A DNA stretch of 64,000 nucleotides from NCBI GenBank assembly GCA_003220265.1, contig QHRW01000110.1:94395-158394 (forward strand), written 5' to 3'. Below, piece after piece: positions 6,542 to 15,172 of the stretch; within the stretch, counting starts at the first letter, position 1; each line of letters opens with the position of its first letter. Below the pieces are notes generated by a model, which was given only the letters and a program-made list of their open reading frames with translations, had not been told where the DNA came from and did not search any database. The position numbers and the translations under genes are program-made. This stretch comes from Candidatus Rokuibacteriota bacterium (GTDB taxonomy: Bacteria > Methylomirabilota > Methylomirabilia > Rokubacteriales > CSP1-6).

Positions 6542-8845
6542 CTAGGATGTCTCGCGCTTCCGCCGGGCTTTCTTCTCGTGCATGTCCCGATCCGCGTCGC
6601 GCAGGAAATCCTCCGCGGTGTCGGGCGGAGTCTGGCTCCACGCGATGCCGGGCGAGCACTCGATGGTGACCGGCAGGCGCCGCTGCGCCGACAGCGCGGC
6701 GAGCTTGTCGCGCACGCGGCCGAGGATGACGTCGACGTCCTTGGGGAGGGCGTCGAGCAGCAGCACGGCGAACTCGTCGCCGCCGTAGCGCGCCACGATG
6801 TCGGTCGTGCGCGTCGCCTCGTTCAGCGCGTCGGCCACCGTGCGCAGCACCTCGTCGCCCAGCGTGTAGCCGAAGCTGTCGTTGACGGCCTTGAGGTGGA
6901 GGACGTCGAGGGCCAGCAGCAGGAGCCCGGTCTTGCGGCGGCGGGCGCCGGCGGCGAGGCGGCGATACTGCTCGTTGAAGGCACGCCGGCTGTTGAGGCC
7001 GGTGAGCGGATCGGGCGCGTAGCGGGCCAGCTTGCGGTCGGCGTCGTACAGTCGCGAGGCGATGATGCGCAGCAGCCCGTTGGCGAGATCCACCGACGCG
7101 CCGAGCGCGGCGACGAAGTCGGACTGGCGCAGCACCAGGCAGTGCGTGCGCTCGACGGCGATCACGGTGGCCGAGCGCGGCTGATCGCGCAGGATGCCGA
7201 GCTCGCCGAACACTTCCGACTTGCCGATCTCGCCGAGCAGCATCTCGGCCTGGCCGTCGGTGGTGGCCTCGACCACGCGCACGCGGCCCGAGAGCAGCAC
7301 CCACAGATGCCGCGGCGGCTCGCCCTGGCGGGCGATGACGTGGCCGGCCGGGTAGACCTGCTCGCTCGCCTGCGTCACCAGCGCGTTGAGCTGCGCGGCG
7401 CTGAGCGAGCGGAACATCGGCACGCCGGCCAGCATGCTGGCGAGCAGCGTCTGCGTCGTGCCCTTGTCGTCGCGCGCGTCCTCGAGGATGACGGCCTCGT
7501 CGAGCGCGCCGGGCGAGGCCGCCTCCGTGTAGGCGACCACCGTGCGGGCCAGCCACGCGCGCACACGCGCGCGCAGCATCGGCGGGCTGTAGGGCTTGGC
7601 CAGGTAGTCCGTGGCGCCGATCTCCGGGCGGTGCAGCGCGGTCGCCTGCGGGTGATCGGCGAGCAGGATCACCGGAAAGTTCGCGCGGCCCATGCGGCTG
7701 CGGAAGGCGGGCACGAGGTCGGCGCCGTCGCCGGCCGGCAGGCCGGTGTCGACGATGGCCAGGTCGGGCAGGTGCTCGGTGCCGCGCGTGAGCGCGGCGT
7801 GCATGTCGGGCACCGGCAGCGCCACCATCCCGTCCTCGGCCAGCGCCTCCTCGATCGACGCCACCTGCGTGTCGTCGGGCGTCACCACCAGCACGCGCGC
7901 GCCGGCGATGAGCCGCCGCCGCAGCGCGGAGATCTCGGGCACCGGCGTGGGCCGGCTACTACCGGCCAGCTCCAGCTCCATGCCCTCGCGCGCCGCGAAC
8001 ACGTCGAGGCCGCCGCCGAGCGCGGCCGCCCGCGCGCGCGCCGCGCCCTCGAAGCGCTCCATGAACGGGTCGTCGTGCGTCGGATCGTGGTGGAAGAGCG
8101 CCAAGCGCTTGACGCCCGCCGCGCGCGCCACGTCGGTGGCGTACTCCATCGTGGAGTGACCCCAGCCGATGCGCTGGCCGTACTCCTCCTCCGTGTACTG
8201 CGCGTCGTGGATGACGAGGTCGGCGCCGCGCATGAACGCGATGTGACGCTGGTCGCCCGGATGGTGGTGCGCGCCGTCCTCGGCATGCCAGAACTGCTCG
8301 TGATCGGTCACGTAGGCGAGGCTGGCGCCGCCGTTGGTCATGCGGTACGCGATGGTGGGCGCGGTGTGGTTCAGGTACTGCGTCTCCACCAGCACGTCGC
8401 CGACGCGGAAGAAGCCTTCCTCCAGCTCGGTGAAGTGGATGCGGCTGCGCAGGTCGCGCAGCTTCACCGGAAAGTACGAGTACTCCATCTGGCCCGACAT
8501 CGCCTCTTCCAGGCTCTGCTGGAATCCGAGCGGCGCGTACACGTTGAGCTCGGCGCCGGGCAGGAAGGCGGGCACGAAGAAGGGAAAGCCCTGGATGTGA
8601 TCCCAGTGGGTGTGGCCGATGAAGAGATGCAGGCGCATCGGCGAGGGCATCGCCCGGATCAGGTGGAGGCCCAGCTCGCGCGCGCCGGTGCCGCAGTCGA
8701 GCACGATGACGGTGCCGTCGCTCGCGCGCACCTCCACGCACGACGTGTTGCCACCGTAGCGGGCCGTCCGGTCACCGGGGGCGGCTATTGATCCCCGGGT
8801 CCCCCAGAATCTGACGTACAAGGAGGCACTCCCTTTGTCTGCCAC
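6542..8845 (-). CDS. Metallo-beta-lactamase / receiver / cyclic-nucleotide-binding / GGDEF fusion
   Basis: This 767-residue soluble protein has four domains in order. Residues 1-300 form a metallo-beta-lactamase-fold hydrolase with GHTHWDH near 77-82 and further histidines (YLNHTAP, HDAQYTEEEYG, FHHDPTHDD). About 310-440 is a response-regulator receiver with the phosphate-accepting Asp in LAIVDTGLPAGDG and Lys in YLAKPYSP. About 465-590 is a cNMP-binding domain (GEIGKSEVFGELGILRDQPRSATV). About 610-760 is a GGDEF domain with intact ARYGGDEFAVLL and the inhibitory-site RTTD five residues before it. It should make cyclic di-GMP, controlled by phosphorylation, a cyclic nucleotide and perhaps the hydrolase product. 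The GTG start faces livK across a divergent promoter region. Confidence 0.88.
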   Translation of the reverse strand: MADKGSASLYVRFWGTRGSIAAPGDRTARYGGNTSCVEVRASDGTVIVLDCGTGARELGLHLIRAMPSPMRLHLFIGHTHWDHIQGFPFFVPAFLPGAELNVYAPLGFQQSLEEAMSGQMEYSYFPVKLRDLRSRIHFTELEEGFFRVGDVLVETQYLNHTAPTIAYRMTNGGASLAYVTDHEQFWHAEDGAHHHPGDQRHIAFMRGADLVIHDAQYTEEEYGQRIGWGHSTMEYATDVARAAGVKRLALFHHDPTHDDPFMERFEGAARARAAALGGGLDVFAAREGMELELAGSSRPTPVPEISALRRRLIAGARVLVVTPDDTQVASIEEALAEDGMVALPVPDMHAALTRGTEHLPDLAIVDTGLPAGDGADLVPAFRSRMGRANFPVILLADHPQATALHRPEIGATDYLAKPYSPPMLRARVRAWLARTVVAYTEAASPGALDEAVILEDARDDKGTTQTLLASMLAGVPMFRSLSAAQLNALVTQASEQVYPAGHVIARQGEPPRHLWVLLSGRVRVVEATTDGQAEMLLGEIGKSEVFGELGILRDQPRSATVIAVERTHCLVLRQSDFVAALGASVDLANGLLRIIASRLYDADRKLARYAPDPLTGLNSRRAFNEQYRRLAAGARRRKTGLLLLALDVLHLKAVNDSFGYTLGDEVLRTVADALNEATRTTDIVARYGGDEFAVLLLDALPKDVDVILGRVRDKLAALSAQRRLPVTIECSPGIAWSQTPPDTAEDFLRDADRDMHEKKARRKRETS

Positions 8846-8863
8846 TCGCAGTGAGGCCCGGGA

Positions 8864-8891
8864 ATTCTAGCATTCCGGCCCCTGCACCCAA
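8864..8891 (-). promoter_or_regulatory. Sigma70-like promoter for the GGDEF fusion gene
   Basis: On the minus strand TTGGGT (8886-8891) and TAGAAT (8864-8869) are separated by 16 bases, 18 bases before the GTG start. The match to the -10 consensus is good and that to the -35 moderate. Confidence 0.45.
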
Positions 8892-8897
8892 CAAGGG

Positions 8898-8903
8898 TAG
8901 AAT
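8898..8903 (+). promoter_or_regulatory. -10 element for the liv operon
   Basis: TAGAAT lies 55 bases before the ATG of the binding protein and back to back with the minus-strand promoter. No convincing -35 hexamer is present at the usual spacing. Confidence 0.35.
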
Positions 8904-8958
8904 ATGCCGCTTTCGGACGGGAACCCTGCGAGGGTTCCCTCGACAAGGGAGGTCGCGC

Positions 8959-10233
8959 ATGCGGACCACGCGCCGACAGTTCTTCACGCTCACCGGCGGC
9001 GCGCTCGCGGCCGCCTCGCTGCGCCTCGACGTCGCGCCCGCGCTCGCGCAGGCCGCGCCCGTGAAGCTCGGGATCCTGGCCGCCAAGGCCGGCGTGCTGG
9101 CGCCCGTCGGCGAGTCCGGACTGCGCGGCGTGCAGTGGGCCGCCGAGCGCATCAACGCCGCGGGCGGCATCCTCGGCCGGAAGCTCGAGCTGGTGATCGA
9201 GGAAGAGTCGAGCCCCAAGGACACCGTCGAGCGCTTCCGCAAGCTCGCGCTGCACGACAAGGTCGACGCCGTCTCCGGCGCCATCTCCACCGGCGTCGGG
9301 CTGGCGCTGGGGCCCGTCGCCGAGGAGATGAAGACGATCTGGCTCTCCTGGGACGCCACCACGCAGAAGGGCGTCGAGGAGACGATGCCGAAGCCGAAGT
9401 ACTCGTTCCGCTCCACCGACAACGAGTGTGAGGCGGTGATGGCCTCGATCCTCACGGGGCGGCACTGGAAGGGCAAGTTCAAGACGGTGGCCGGGATCAA
9501 TCCGGATTATTCCTACGGCCGCGACAACTGGGCGGCGTTCCTGGCCATCATGAAGAAGTACGGGATGGACGTGCAGGTCGTCAGCGAGCTATGGCCCAAG
9601 CTGGGGGCCACCGACTTCACCGCGCACGTGGCCGCGCTGGCCCAGGCCAAGCCGGACCTGATCTTCTCGTGCCACTGGGCCGGCGACACGCCGATCTTCA
9701 TGAAGCAGGCGCACGGGGCGGGGCTCACGAAGTCCACGAAGTTCGTGCTGACCACCGGCGGCGGCGTGCACGAGTCGCTCAAGAAGGAGTTCACGCCGGA
9801 GGGCGCCATCCTCGGCTACAACACCTTCTACTTCGAGCACGCCCGGGCCAGCGCGCTCGCCCGGGAATTCGTGCGCTGGCACCAGGAGAAGTTCAAGGAG
9901 TGGCCCAACTACGAATCCGACCACGGCTACTTCACGATCGTGGCCTACAAGACCGCCGTCGAGCGGGCGGCGAGGGCGGCCGGCAGCAAGTGGCCGAGCC
10001 AGGACGCGATCATCCAGGCGCTGGAAGGCGTGGAGGCCGAGTCGCTGTCGGGCCCGCGGCGCTACCGCGAGGACCACATCATGGAGGCCACGTTCTTCCA
10101 GGGCATCACGACGCACAGGAACAAGGCTTACGACTTCGTGACGATCGATCCCGTGGAGACGATGACGACCCGGCAGATCCAGAAGCCGTCGGGCGTCGGC
10201 CTCTACGACTGGATCAACGGCTGGAAGGTGTGA
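8959..10233 (+). CDS. Branched-chain-amino-acid-type ABC transporter substrate-binding protein (LivK-like)
   Basis: This 424-residue exported binding protein (peripheral-binding type 1 fold) starts with a twin-arginine-like signal (RRQFFTLTGGALAAASLRL) followed by an alanine-rich cleavage region. The mature part begins VKLGILAAKAGVLAPVGESG and continues with ERINAAGGILGRKLELVIEE, the usual LivK opening. It captures a small ligand outside the membrane for the permease pair that follows. The ATG is preceded by GGGAGGT at a good distance. Ligands of this family in soil bacteria include amino acids, amides, urea and aromatic acids, so the substrate is not assigned. It is the first gene of the operon 8959-14546. 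Confidence 0.93.
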   Translation: MRTTRRQFFTLTGGALAAASLRLDVAPALAQAAPVKLGILAAKAGVLAPVGESGLRGVQWAAERINAAGGILGRKLELVIEEESSPKDTVERFRKLALHDKVDAVSGAISTGVGLALGPVAEEMKTIWLSWDATTQKGVEETMPKPKYSFRSTDNECEAVMASILTGRHWKGKFKTVAGINPDYSYGRDNWAAFLAIMKKYGMDVQVVSELWPKLGATDFTAHVAALAQAKPDLIFSCHWAGDTPIFMKQAHGAGLTKSTKFVLTTGGGVHESLKKEFTPEGAILGYNTFYFEHARASALAREFVRWHQEKFKEWPNYESDHGYFTIVAYKTAVERAARAAGSKWPSQDAIIQALEGVEAESLSGPRRYREDHIMEATFFQGITTHRNKAYDFVTIDPVETMTTRQIQKPSGVGLYDWINGWKV

Positions 10234-10243
10234 GCGGGCGCCC

Positions 10244-11128
10244 CTGATCCAGCAGGGCTTCAGCATCCTGCTCGGCGGCGCCTTCCACGCCGCCGTGCTC
10301 TTCCTGGTCGCGGCCGGGCTGCAGCTCGTCTTCGGCGTGCAGAAGATCCTCAACCTCGCCTGCGGCTCCTTCTACGCGCTGGGCGCCTACGCGGGCGTCT
10401 CGGCGGTGACGTGGGCGCTGGGCCACGGGCTGCCGGCGCCGCTCTTCGTGGTGGCGCTGCTGGCCGGCGGCCTCGCGCTGGCGGTGATCGGCCCGCCGCT
10501 CGAGCGGCTGCTGCGCACGATCGACGGCCGCGACGAGAGCTTCCAGCTCCTGCTCACTTTCGCGCTCGTGCTCATGCTCGAGGACGTGATCCGCTTCGTG
10601 TGGGGCCCGGCGCCCGTGCAGCTCCGCGGCGCCTACCTCGTCTACGGCCAGGTGACCGTGGCGGGCTCGACGGTGCCCGTCTACAACCTCTTCGTCATCG
10701 CGGCCGGCGGTGTCATCGCGCTCGGCATGGGCCTGCTGCTCACGCGCACGCGCTTCGGCCGCATCGTGCGCGCCACCGCCGAGAACCGCGAGGTGGCGGC
10801 CGCCCTCGGCGTGGACATGCGGCGCGTCTACCGGCGGGTCTTCACGCTGGGCGTCGCGCTCGGCACCGTGGGCGGCGCCCTCGTCATCCCGGCCACCGCC
10901 GCCGTCAGCGAGATGGCCATCGAGGTCATCGTGGACGCCTTCGCTGTGGTGGTCATCGGCGGCCTCGGCAGCATGCGCGGCGCCTTCGCGGGCGCGCTGA
11001 TCGTCGGCGTGCTGAAGGCCGGAGCCATCGCGACGTGGCCGGAGGTGGAGATGCTGGCGATCTACGTCGTCGTGATCGGCGTGCTCGTCCTGCGCCCGGC
11101 CGGCCTCTTCGCCGGCGCCACGCCGTGA
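10244..11128 (+). CDS. LivH-type ABC transporter permease
   Basis: This is a 294-residue polytopic inner-membrane permease of the LivH family, with hydrophobic segments throughout and the conserved GLQLVFGVQKILNLACGSFYALGAY opening region around residues 25-50. It forms the transport channel with LivM. The conserved first membrane helix begins well before the first ATG/GTG/TTG in frame (GTG at 10295), so I place the start at CTG 10244, eleven bases after the livK stop, giving an I-Q-Q-G-F N-terminus typical of the family. A start at 10295 would cut the first helix in half. The end overlaps livM (GTGA). Confidence 0.9.
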   Translation: MIQQGFSILLGGAFHAAVLFLVAAGLQLVFGVQKILNLACGSFYALGAYAGVSAVTWALGHGLPAPLFVVALLAGGLALAVIGPPLERLLRTIDGRDESFQLLLTFALVLMLEDVIRFVWGPAPVQLRGAYLVYGQVTVAGSTVPVYNLFVIAAGGVIALGMGLLLTRTRFGRIVRATAENREVAAALGVDMRRVYRRVFTLGVALGTVGGALVIPATAAVSEMAIEVIVDAFAVVVIGGLGSMRGAFAGALIVGVLKAGAIATWPEVEMLAIYVVVIGVLVLRPAGLFAGATP

Positions 11129-12066
11129 TCGCCCGCGTGGCGGGCGCCGCCGCGATGCTGGCGCTGCTGCTCGCGCCCGTCCTGGCCTCGCCCTACCAGC
11201 TCACGCTGCTGCTGCCGGCCTTCGCGTACGCCATCGCGCTGCTCGGCCTGAACCTGCTCTTCGGCACCACGGGCCTGCTGTCCTTCGGCCATGCCCTGTT
11301 CGTGGCGCTGGGCGCCTACACGGCGGCGTGGCTCACCACGCGCGCCGGCGTGCTCGCGCTGGAGGCCATCGTGCTGGCGGCGGCGGCGCTGGCGGCGGTC
11401 ATCGCCCTGCCCGTGGGTCTGCTCTGCGTGCGCTACGTCAAGATCTCCTTCGGCATGCTGACGCTGGCCTTCGGCATGCTCTTCTACTCGTTCCTCTACA
11501 AGTTCTACCTGGTCACCGGGGGCGACGAGGGCATCCGCGTCCTGCGCCCGAGGCTGCTGGGCCAGACCTTCGCCGGCCTCGACAAGGTGGGCTTCCTCAC
11601 CGGCCCCTTCTACTATTACGCGTTGGCGTTGCTCGTCCTCGCCGCGCTCGTCATGCGGCGGATCGTGCGCTCGCCCTTCGGCCTCAGCCTGCGCGCCATC
11701 CGCGAGAACCCCGACAAGGCGGCCTTCGTCGGCGTGAGCGTGCGGCGCTACCGCTTCTACGCTTTCATGATCGCCGCGGTGTTCGGGGCGGTCGGCGGCG
11801 CGCTGCTGGCGGTGCCGACCGGCCTCGCCGATCCGCAGCTCGCGTACTGGACGCACTCGGGCAATCTCGTCTTCATGCTGCTGCTGGGCGGCTTCCACCA
11901 CTTCCTGGGGCCCGTCGTGGGCGCCGTCGTCTTCATCTTCCTGCAGGACGCGGTGATGTCGCTCACGGCGTACTGGCGCTTCGTCTTCGGCGCGCTGCTG
12001 GCCGTCGTCGTCATCTTCTTCCCGGGCGGGCTGCTCGGCCTGCTGGCGCGCGAGCGGCCGGCGTGA
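11125..12066 (+). CDS. LivM-type ABC transporter permease
   Basis: This is a 313-residue inner-membrane permease. It has about eight hydrophobic segments and the LivM landmarks GLNLLFGTTGLLSFGHALFVALGAYT in pieces around residues 35-60, the cytoplasmic loop LRAIRENPDKAAFVGVSV that contacts the ATPases, and a C-terminal FFPGGLLGLL. It partners LivH. The GTG start is set by a four-base overlap with the livH stop, and its own stop overlaps livG the same way, so translation is coupled through the operon. Confidence 0.93.
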   Translation: MIARVAGAAAMLALLLAPVLASPYQLTLLLPAFAYAIALLGLNLLFGTTGLLSFGHALFVALGAYTAAWLTTRAGVLALEAIVLAAAALAAVIALPVGLLCVRYVKISFGMLTLAFGMLFYSFLYKFYLVTGGDEGIRVLRPRLLGQTFAGLDKVGFLTGPFYYYALALLVLAALVMRRIVRSPFGLSLRAIRENPDKAAFVGVSVRRYRFYAFMIAAVFGAVGGALLAVPTGLADPQLAYWTHSGNLVFMLLLGGFHHFLGPVVGAVVFIFLQDAVMSLTAYWRFVFGALLAVVVIFFPGGLLGLLARERPA

Positions 12067-12818
12067 CGCTGCTGGAGGCGGTCGACATACGGATGTTCTA
12101 CGGCAGCGTCTGCGCCCTCGACGGCGTCACGCTGAGGATCGGGCGCGGCGAGTTCGTGTCGATCATCGGCCCCAACGGCGCCGGCAAGACGACGCTCGTC
12201 AACGTCCTCACGGGCCTGCTGGCGCCCACGAGCGGCACCGTGCGCTTCAAGGGCGAGGACGTCGGCGGCGTGGGGCCCGTGCGGCTGGCCCGGCTCGGCA
12301 TGGCGCGCGCCTTCCAGCTCGTCAACGTCTTCCCCGCTCTCACGGTGGGCGAGACGATCGCCGTCGCCGTGCTCGCGCGGCTCGGCCGCGGCGCCCGGCT
12401 CTTCGCCGCGCTCGCCGGCGAGCGCCGCGTGTGGGACGAGGTGCGCTCGGTGGCCGAGCTGTTCGGCCTCGGCGACACGCTCGCGCGGCCCGCGCGCACG
12501 CTGCCCCAGGGCGACAAGAAGCTGCTCGACGTGGCCAGCGCGTTCGCCCTCCACCCGGAGGTCATCCTGCTCGACGAGCCGACCAGCGGCGTGAGCACCG
12601 CCGACAAGCACGCGATCATGGAGGTGCTCGTCCAGGCCGCCGCCCGCCTCGGCATCCACTCCATCATCCAGGTCGAGCACGACATGGACATCGTCTTCGG
12701 CTATTCCGACCGCATCGTGGCCCTGCACCAGGGCCGCGTGCTCGCCGACGGCCGCCCCGCCGAGCTGCAGGCCAATGACGCCGTCATGGCGACGGTGGTG
12801 GGGCGCGCGCATGCTTGA
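12063..12818 (+). CDS. LivG-type ABC transporter ATPase with degenerate signature motif
   Basis: This is a 251-residue ATPase. Walker A is GPNGAGKTTL near residue 38, the Q-loop region reads FQLVNVFPALTVGE, Walker B is VILLDEP and the switch histidine lies in VEHDMD. The ABC signature, normally LSxGxxR, reads LPQGDKKLLDVA, lacking the serine, so ATP hydrolysis across this half of the heterodimer may be weak. Spacing and length are normal for LivG. The GTG start overlaps livM's stop, and the end overlaps livF by eight bases. Confidence 0.92.
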   Translation: MTLLEAVDIRMFYGSVCALDGVTLRIGRGEFVSIIGPNGAGKTTLVNVLTGLLAPTSGTVRFKGEDVGGVGPVRLARLGMARAFQLVNVFPALTVGETIAVAVLARLGRGARLFAALAGERRVWDEVRSVAELFGLGDTLARPARTLPQGDKKLLDVASAFALHPEVILLDEPTSGVSTADKHAIMEVLVQAAARLGIHSIIQVEHDMDIVFGYSDRIVALHQGRVLADGRPAELQANDAVMATVVGRAHA

Positions 12819-13521
12819 GCTGCGCGACGTGGACGTCTTCATCGACGCCAGCCAGATCCTCCGCAAGGTCACGCTGAGCGCGGGCGAGAGCGAGGCCATC
12901 TGCCTCGTGGGCCGCAACGGCGCGGGCAAGACGACGACGCTGCGCACGATCATGGGCTATCGCCGTCCCGCCGCCGGCACGATCACTTTCAAGGGCGAGG
13001 CGATCGGCGGCCTGCCCACCCACGCCATCGCCGCCCGCGGGATCGGCTTCGCGCCGGAGGACAGCGGCGTCTTCGCCGATCTCTCGGTGGCCGAGAACAT
13101 CGAGATCGCCACGTGGACGCGGCCGGGCGGGCGGCCGGCCGCCGAGCGTCTCGCGCTGGCCTACGAGATCTTCCCGCGGCTGCGTGGCTACGCGGCCCGG
13201 GGCGGCGCGCAGCTCTCCGGCGGCGAGCGCAAGATGCTCTCCATCGCCCGCGCGCTGGCCCTCGATCCCGACCTGCTGGTCCTCGATGAGCCGTTCGAGG
13301 GATTGTCGCCGGCCATCATCCCGCTCATCGGGGAATCGATCTCCGCCATCACCCGGCTCGGGCGTACCATCGTGATCGCCGAGTCCAACATCCATCACGT
13401 CCCGGCCTGGACGCGACGCTTGTACGTCATCGAGCGCGGCGAGATCATCTTCGCCGGCACGCTCGACGAGGCGCACCGCGATCGCGCCGTCCTGCGCGTC
13501 ATCGGAGGAAGAGCGTCATGA
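12811..13521 (+). CDS. LivF-type ABC transporter ATPase
   Basis: This is a 236-residue ATPase with canonical motifs: Walker A GRNGAGKTTTL, signature AQLSGGERKMLSIARAL, Walker B LLVLDEP, and EGLSPAIIPLI, the LivF-specific D-loop region. The switch position, usually histidine, is asparagine in the AESNIHH segment. Together with LivG it powers the importer. The ATG start lies inside the end of livG, and the stop overlaps the MetE-like gene (ATGA), tying that enzyme to the transporter. Confidence 0.93.
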   Translation: MLELRDVDVFIDASQILRKVTLSAGESEAICLVGRNGAGKTTTLRTIMGYRRPAAGTITFKGEAIGGLPTHAIAARGIGFAPEDSGVFADLSVAENIEIATWTRPGGRPAAERLALAYEIFPRLRGYAARGGAQLSGGERKMLSIARALALDPDLLVLDEPFEGLSPAIIPLIGESISAITRLGRTIVIAESNIHHVPAWTRRLYVIERGEIIFAGTLDEAHRDRAVLRVIGGRAS

Positions 13522-14546
13522 GCACGGTGCCCCTGCTGCCCACGTCCGTCGTCGGCTCCCACGGCAAGCCCGCCTGGTGGTTCACGCTCGTGAAGGCCCA
13601 CGAGGCCGGCGAGGCCGGGCCCGGCGACCTGGAGGAGATGTTCGACGACGCCGCCGACACGGCCATCCGCGACATGGAGCGCGCCGGCATCGACGTCATC
13701 ACCGACGGCGAGGTGCGCCGCCTCGACGGCTACGTCGACTCCTACTACGCCATCATCAAGGGCATCCAGCCGCTGGCGGTGCGCCGCAAGGTCGGGCCCT
13801 GGGGCTACGACCAGCAGACGCGCTACGAGGCGGTGGGCCGCATCGAGACGCCGCCCGGCGGCCTGGGCATCGTCAAGGAGTTCGAGTACCTCAAGGTCCA
13901 CACGACGCGCGCGACGAAGGCCACGTGCGCGGGGCCGCTGACCTTCGGCTCGCGCATCCACCCGGGCAAGCAGTACAAGGGCGTGGTCGACGTGGCCGAG
14001 CGCTTCGCCGAGGTGATCAACGCCGAGCTGAAGGCCCTCGTCGCGGCCGGCGCCACGTGGATCCAGCTCGACGAGCCCGCGCGCGGCAATGTCTCCGGCG
14101 AGGAGATGGCCCGGCTCTTCAACCTGGCCACCGACGGCGTGAAGACGCGCCTGGGCTTCCACATCTGCTTCGGCAACCGCTTCGGCCGCTCGCGCTTCCC
14201 GCGCACGTACGAGCCGTACTTCCCCGGCGCCCTGCAGGCGCGCGCGGACCAGCTCGTGCTGGAGTTCGCCAGCCGCGAGCTGAGCGAGCTCGACCTCTGG
14301 CAGAAGTACGGCAGCGGTCGCGAGCTCGGGGCCGGCGTGGTGGACGTCAAGGGCTTCCAGGAGGAGACGGCCGAGAGCGTGGCCCGGCGCATCCGCAAGG
14401 TGCTGCAGGTGTGCCCGGTCGAGAAGCTGACGCTCAATCCCGATTGTGGCTTCGGCTGGTCGCCCCGCTACATGTGCAACCAGAAGCTGCACGGGCTGGC
14501 CGCCGGCGCCGCCCTGGTGCGCAAGGAGCTGTCGGGCAAAGTCTAG
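13518..14546 (+). CDS. MetE-like cobalamin-independent methionine synthase family protein
   Basis: This 342-residue TIM-barrel protein is related to the C-terminal catalytic half of MetE. Likely zinc ligands are the His and Cys in GFHICFGN and the Cys in LNPDCGFGWSPR; TSVVGSHGKP opens the barrel. Stand-alone short MetE homologues act as core methionine synthases with other methyl donors or on other thiols, for example in methylated-sulfur catabolism. Overlap with livF suggests the importer brings in its substrate. The donor and acceptor are not identifiable. About 80 bases separate it from the selenoprotein operon. Confidence 0.85.
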   Translation: MSTVPLLPTSVVGSHGKPAWWFTLVKAHEAGEAGPGDLEEMFDDAADTAIRDMERAGIDVITDGEVRRLDGYVDSYYAIIKGIQPLAVRRKVGPWGYDQQTRYEAVGRIETPPGGLGIVKEFEYLKVHTTRATKATCAGPLTFGSRIHPGKQYKGVVDVAERFAEVINAELKALVAAGATWIQLDEPARGNVSGEEMARLFNLATDGVKTRLGFHICFGNRFGRSRFPRTYEPYFPGALQARADQLVLEFASRELSELDLWQKYGSGRELGAGVVDVKGFQEETAESVARRIRKVLQVCPVEKLTLNPDCGFGWSPRYMCNQKLHGLAAGAALVRKELSGKV

Positions 14547-14570
14547 GGAACCGGCGGCGCCGCTGGACGG

Positions 14571-14599
14571 TTGCGTTCCCGTCGCCGCCGTACTAGCGT
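14571..14599 (+). promoter_or_regulatory. Sigma70-like promoter of the selenoprotein operon
   Basis: TTGCGT (14571-14576) and TAGCGT (14594-14599) are spaced by exactly 17 bases, 30 bases upstream of the ATG at 14630; a GAGGAAGGA ribosome site lies between. The operon is therefore probably transcribed separately from the liv genes. Confidence 0.5.
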
Positions 14600-14629
14600 C
14601 AAACCCAATCCGAGGAAGGAGTCCCTCCA

Positions 14630-15172
14630 ATGCGCGTATTCCGCGTGGTTGCTCTCGCTGTCGCGCTCGCCGCGGCGTTGCCGGCCGTGGCGCCGGCGCT
14701 CGAGGTCGGCCAGAAGGCACCCGACTTCACGCTGCCGGGTCCCGGCAACAAGCCCGTGAAGCTGGCCGAGCTGACCGCCAAGGGCCCGGTCGTCCTCTAT
14801 ACCCTCATCCAGGCGTTCACCGGCACCTGAACCAAGGAGATCCTCGGCTTCGATGCGGCCCTGCCGCAGTTCGAAGCCGCGGGCGCCCAGGTCGTGGGCG
14901 TCAGCGCCGATCACGCCGCCACGCTGGAGGCGTTCAGCAAGCAGCAGAATCTCCACCATGTGCTCCTCTCCGACTTCCGCCGGCAGATGCTTCCGGCCTA
15001 CGGCGCGCTCGAGACGAACGAAGCCAGCCCGATCTACCGCTATGCCAGGCGCGCGTACTTCGTGATCGACCGCGACGGGGTGGTGCGCTACCAGAAGATC
15101 CAGACCAACCCGCTCGACCTGCTCGACCCGCAAGAGGTCCTCAAGGCCTTGAAGGAGTCCGGCGCGAAGTGA
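14630..15172 (+). CDS. Exported selenocysteine-containing peroxiredoxin (in-frame TGA at 14828)
   Basis: This is a 180-residue AhpC/TSA-family peroxidase read through one TGA at codon 67. Residues 1-23 are a signal peptide (VVALAVALAAALPAVAPA). The mature protein begins LEVGQKAPDFTLPGPG, and the active-site loop reads QAFTGT-U-TKE, so the TGA sits precisely where peroxiredoxins carry the peroxide-attacking cysteine. The frame then continues with all expected strands (AAGAQVVGVSADH, RRAYFVIDRDGVVRY). The protein contains no cysteine, so it lacks a resolving thiol and needs an external reductant. A hairpin 15 bases after the TGA fits a bacterial SECIS. It overlaps the TlpA-like selenoprotein by four bases (GTGA). 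A nonsense mutation is the alternative. Confidence 0.88.
14845..14879 (+). promoter_or_regulatory. SECIS-like hairpin of the Sec-peroxiredoxin
   Basis: Two perfectly paired helices: 14845-14853 with 14871-14879 (9 bp) and 14854-14859 with 14863-14868 (6 bp). The loop is CCT, with a two-base GT bulge on the 3' side. The loop starts 29 bases after the TGA, within the 16-37 base window of bacterial SECIS elements. Confidence 0.72.
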
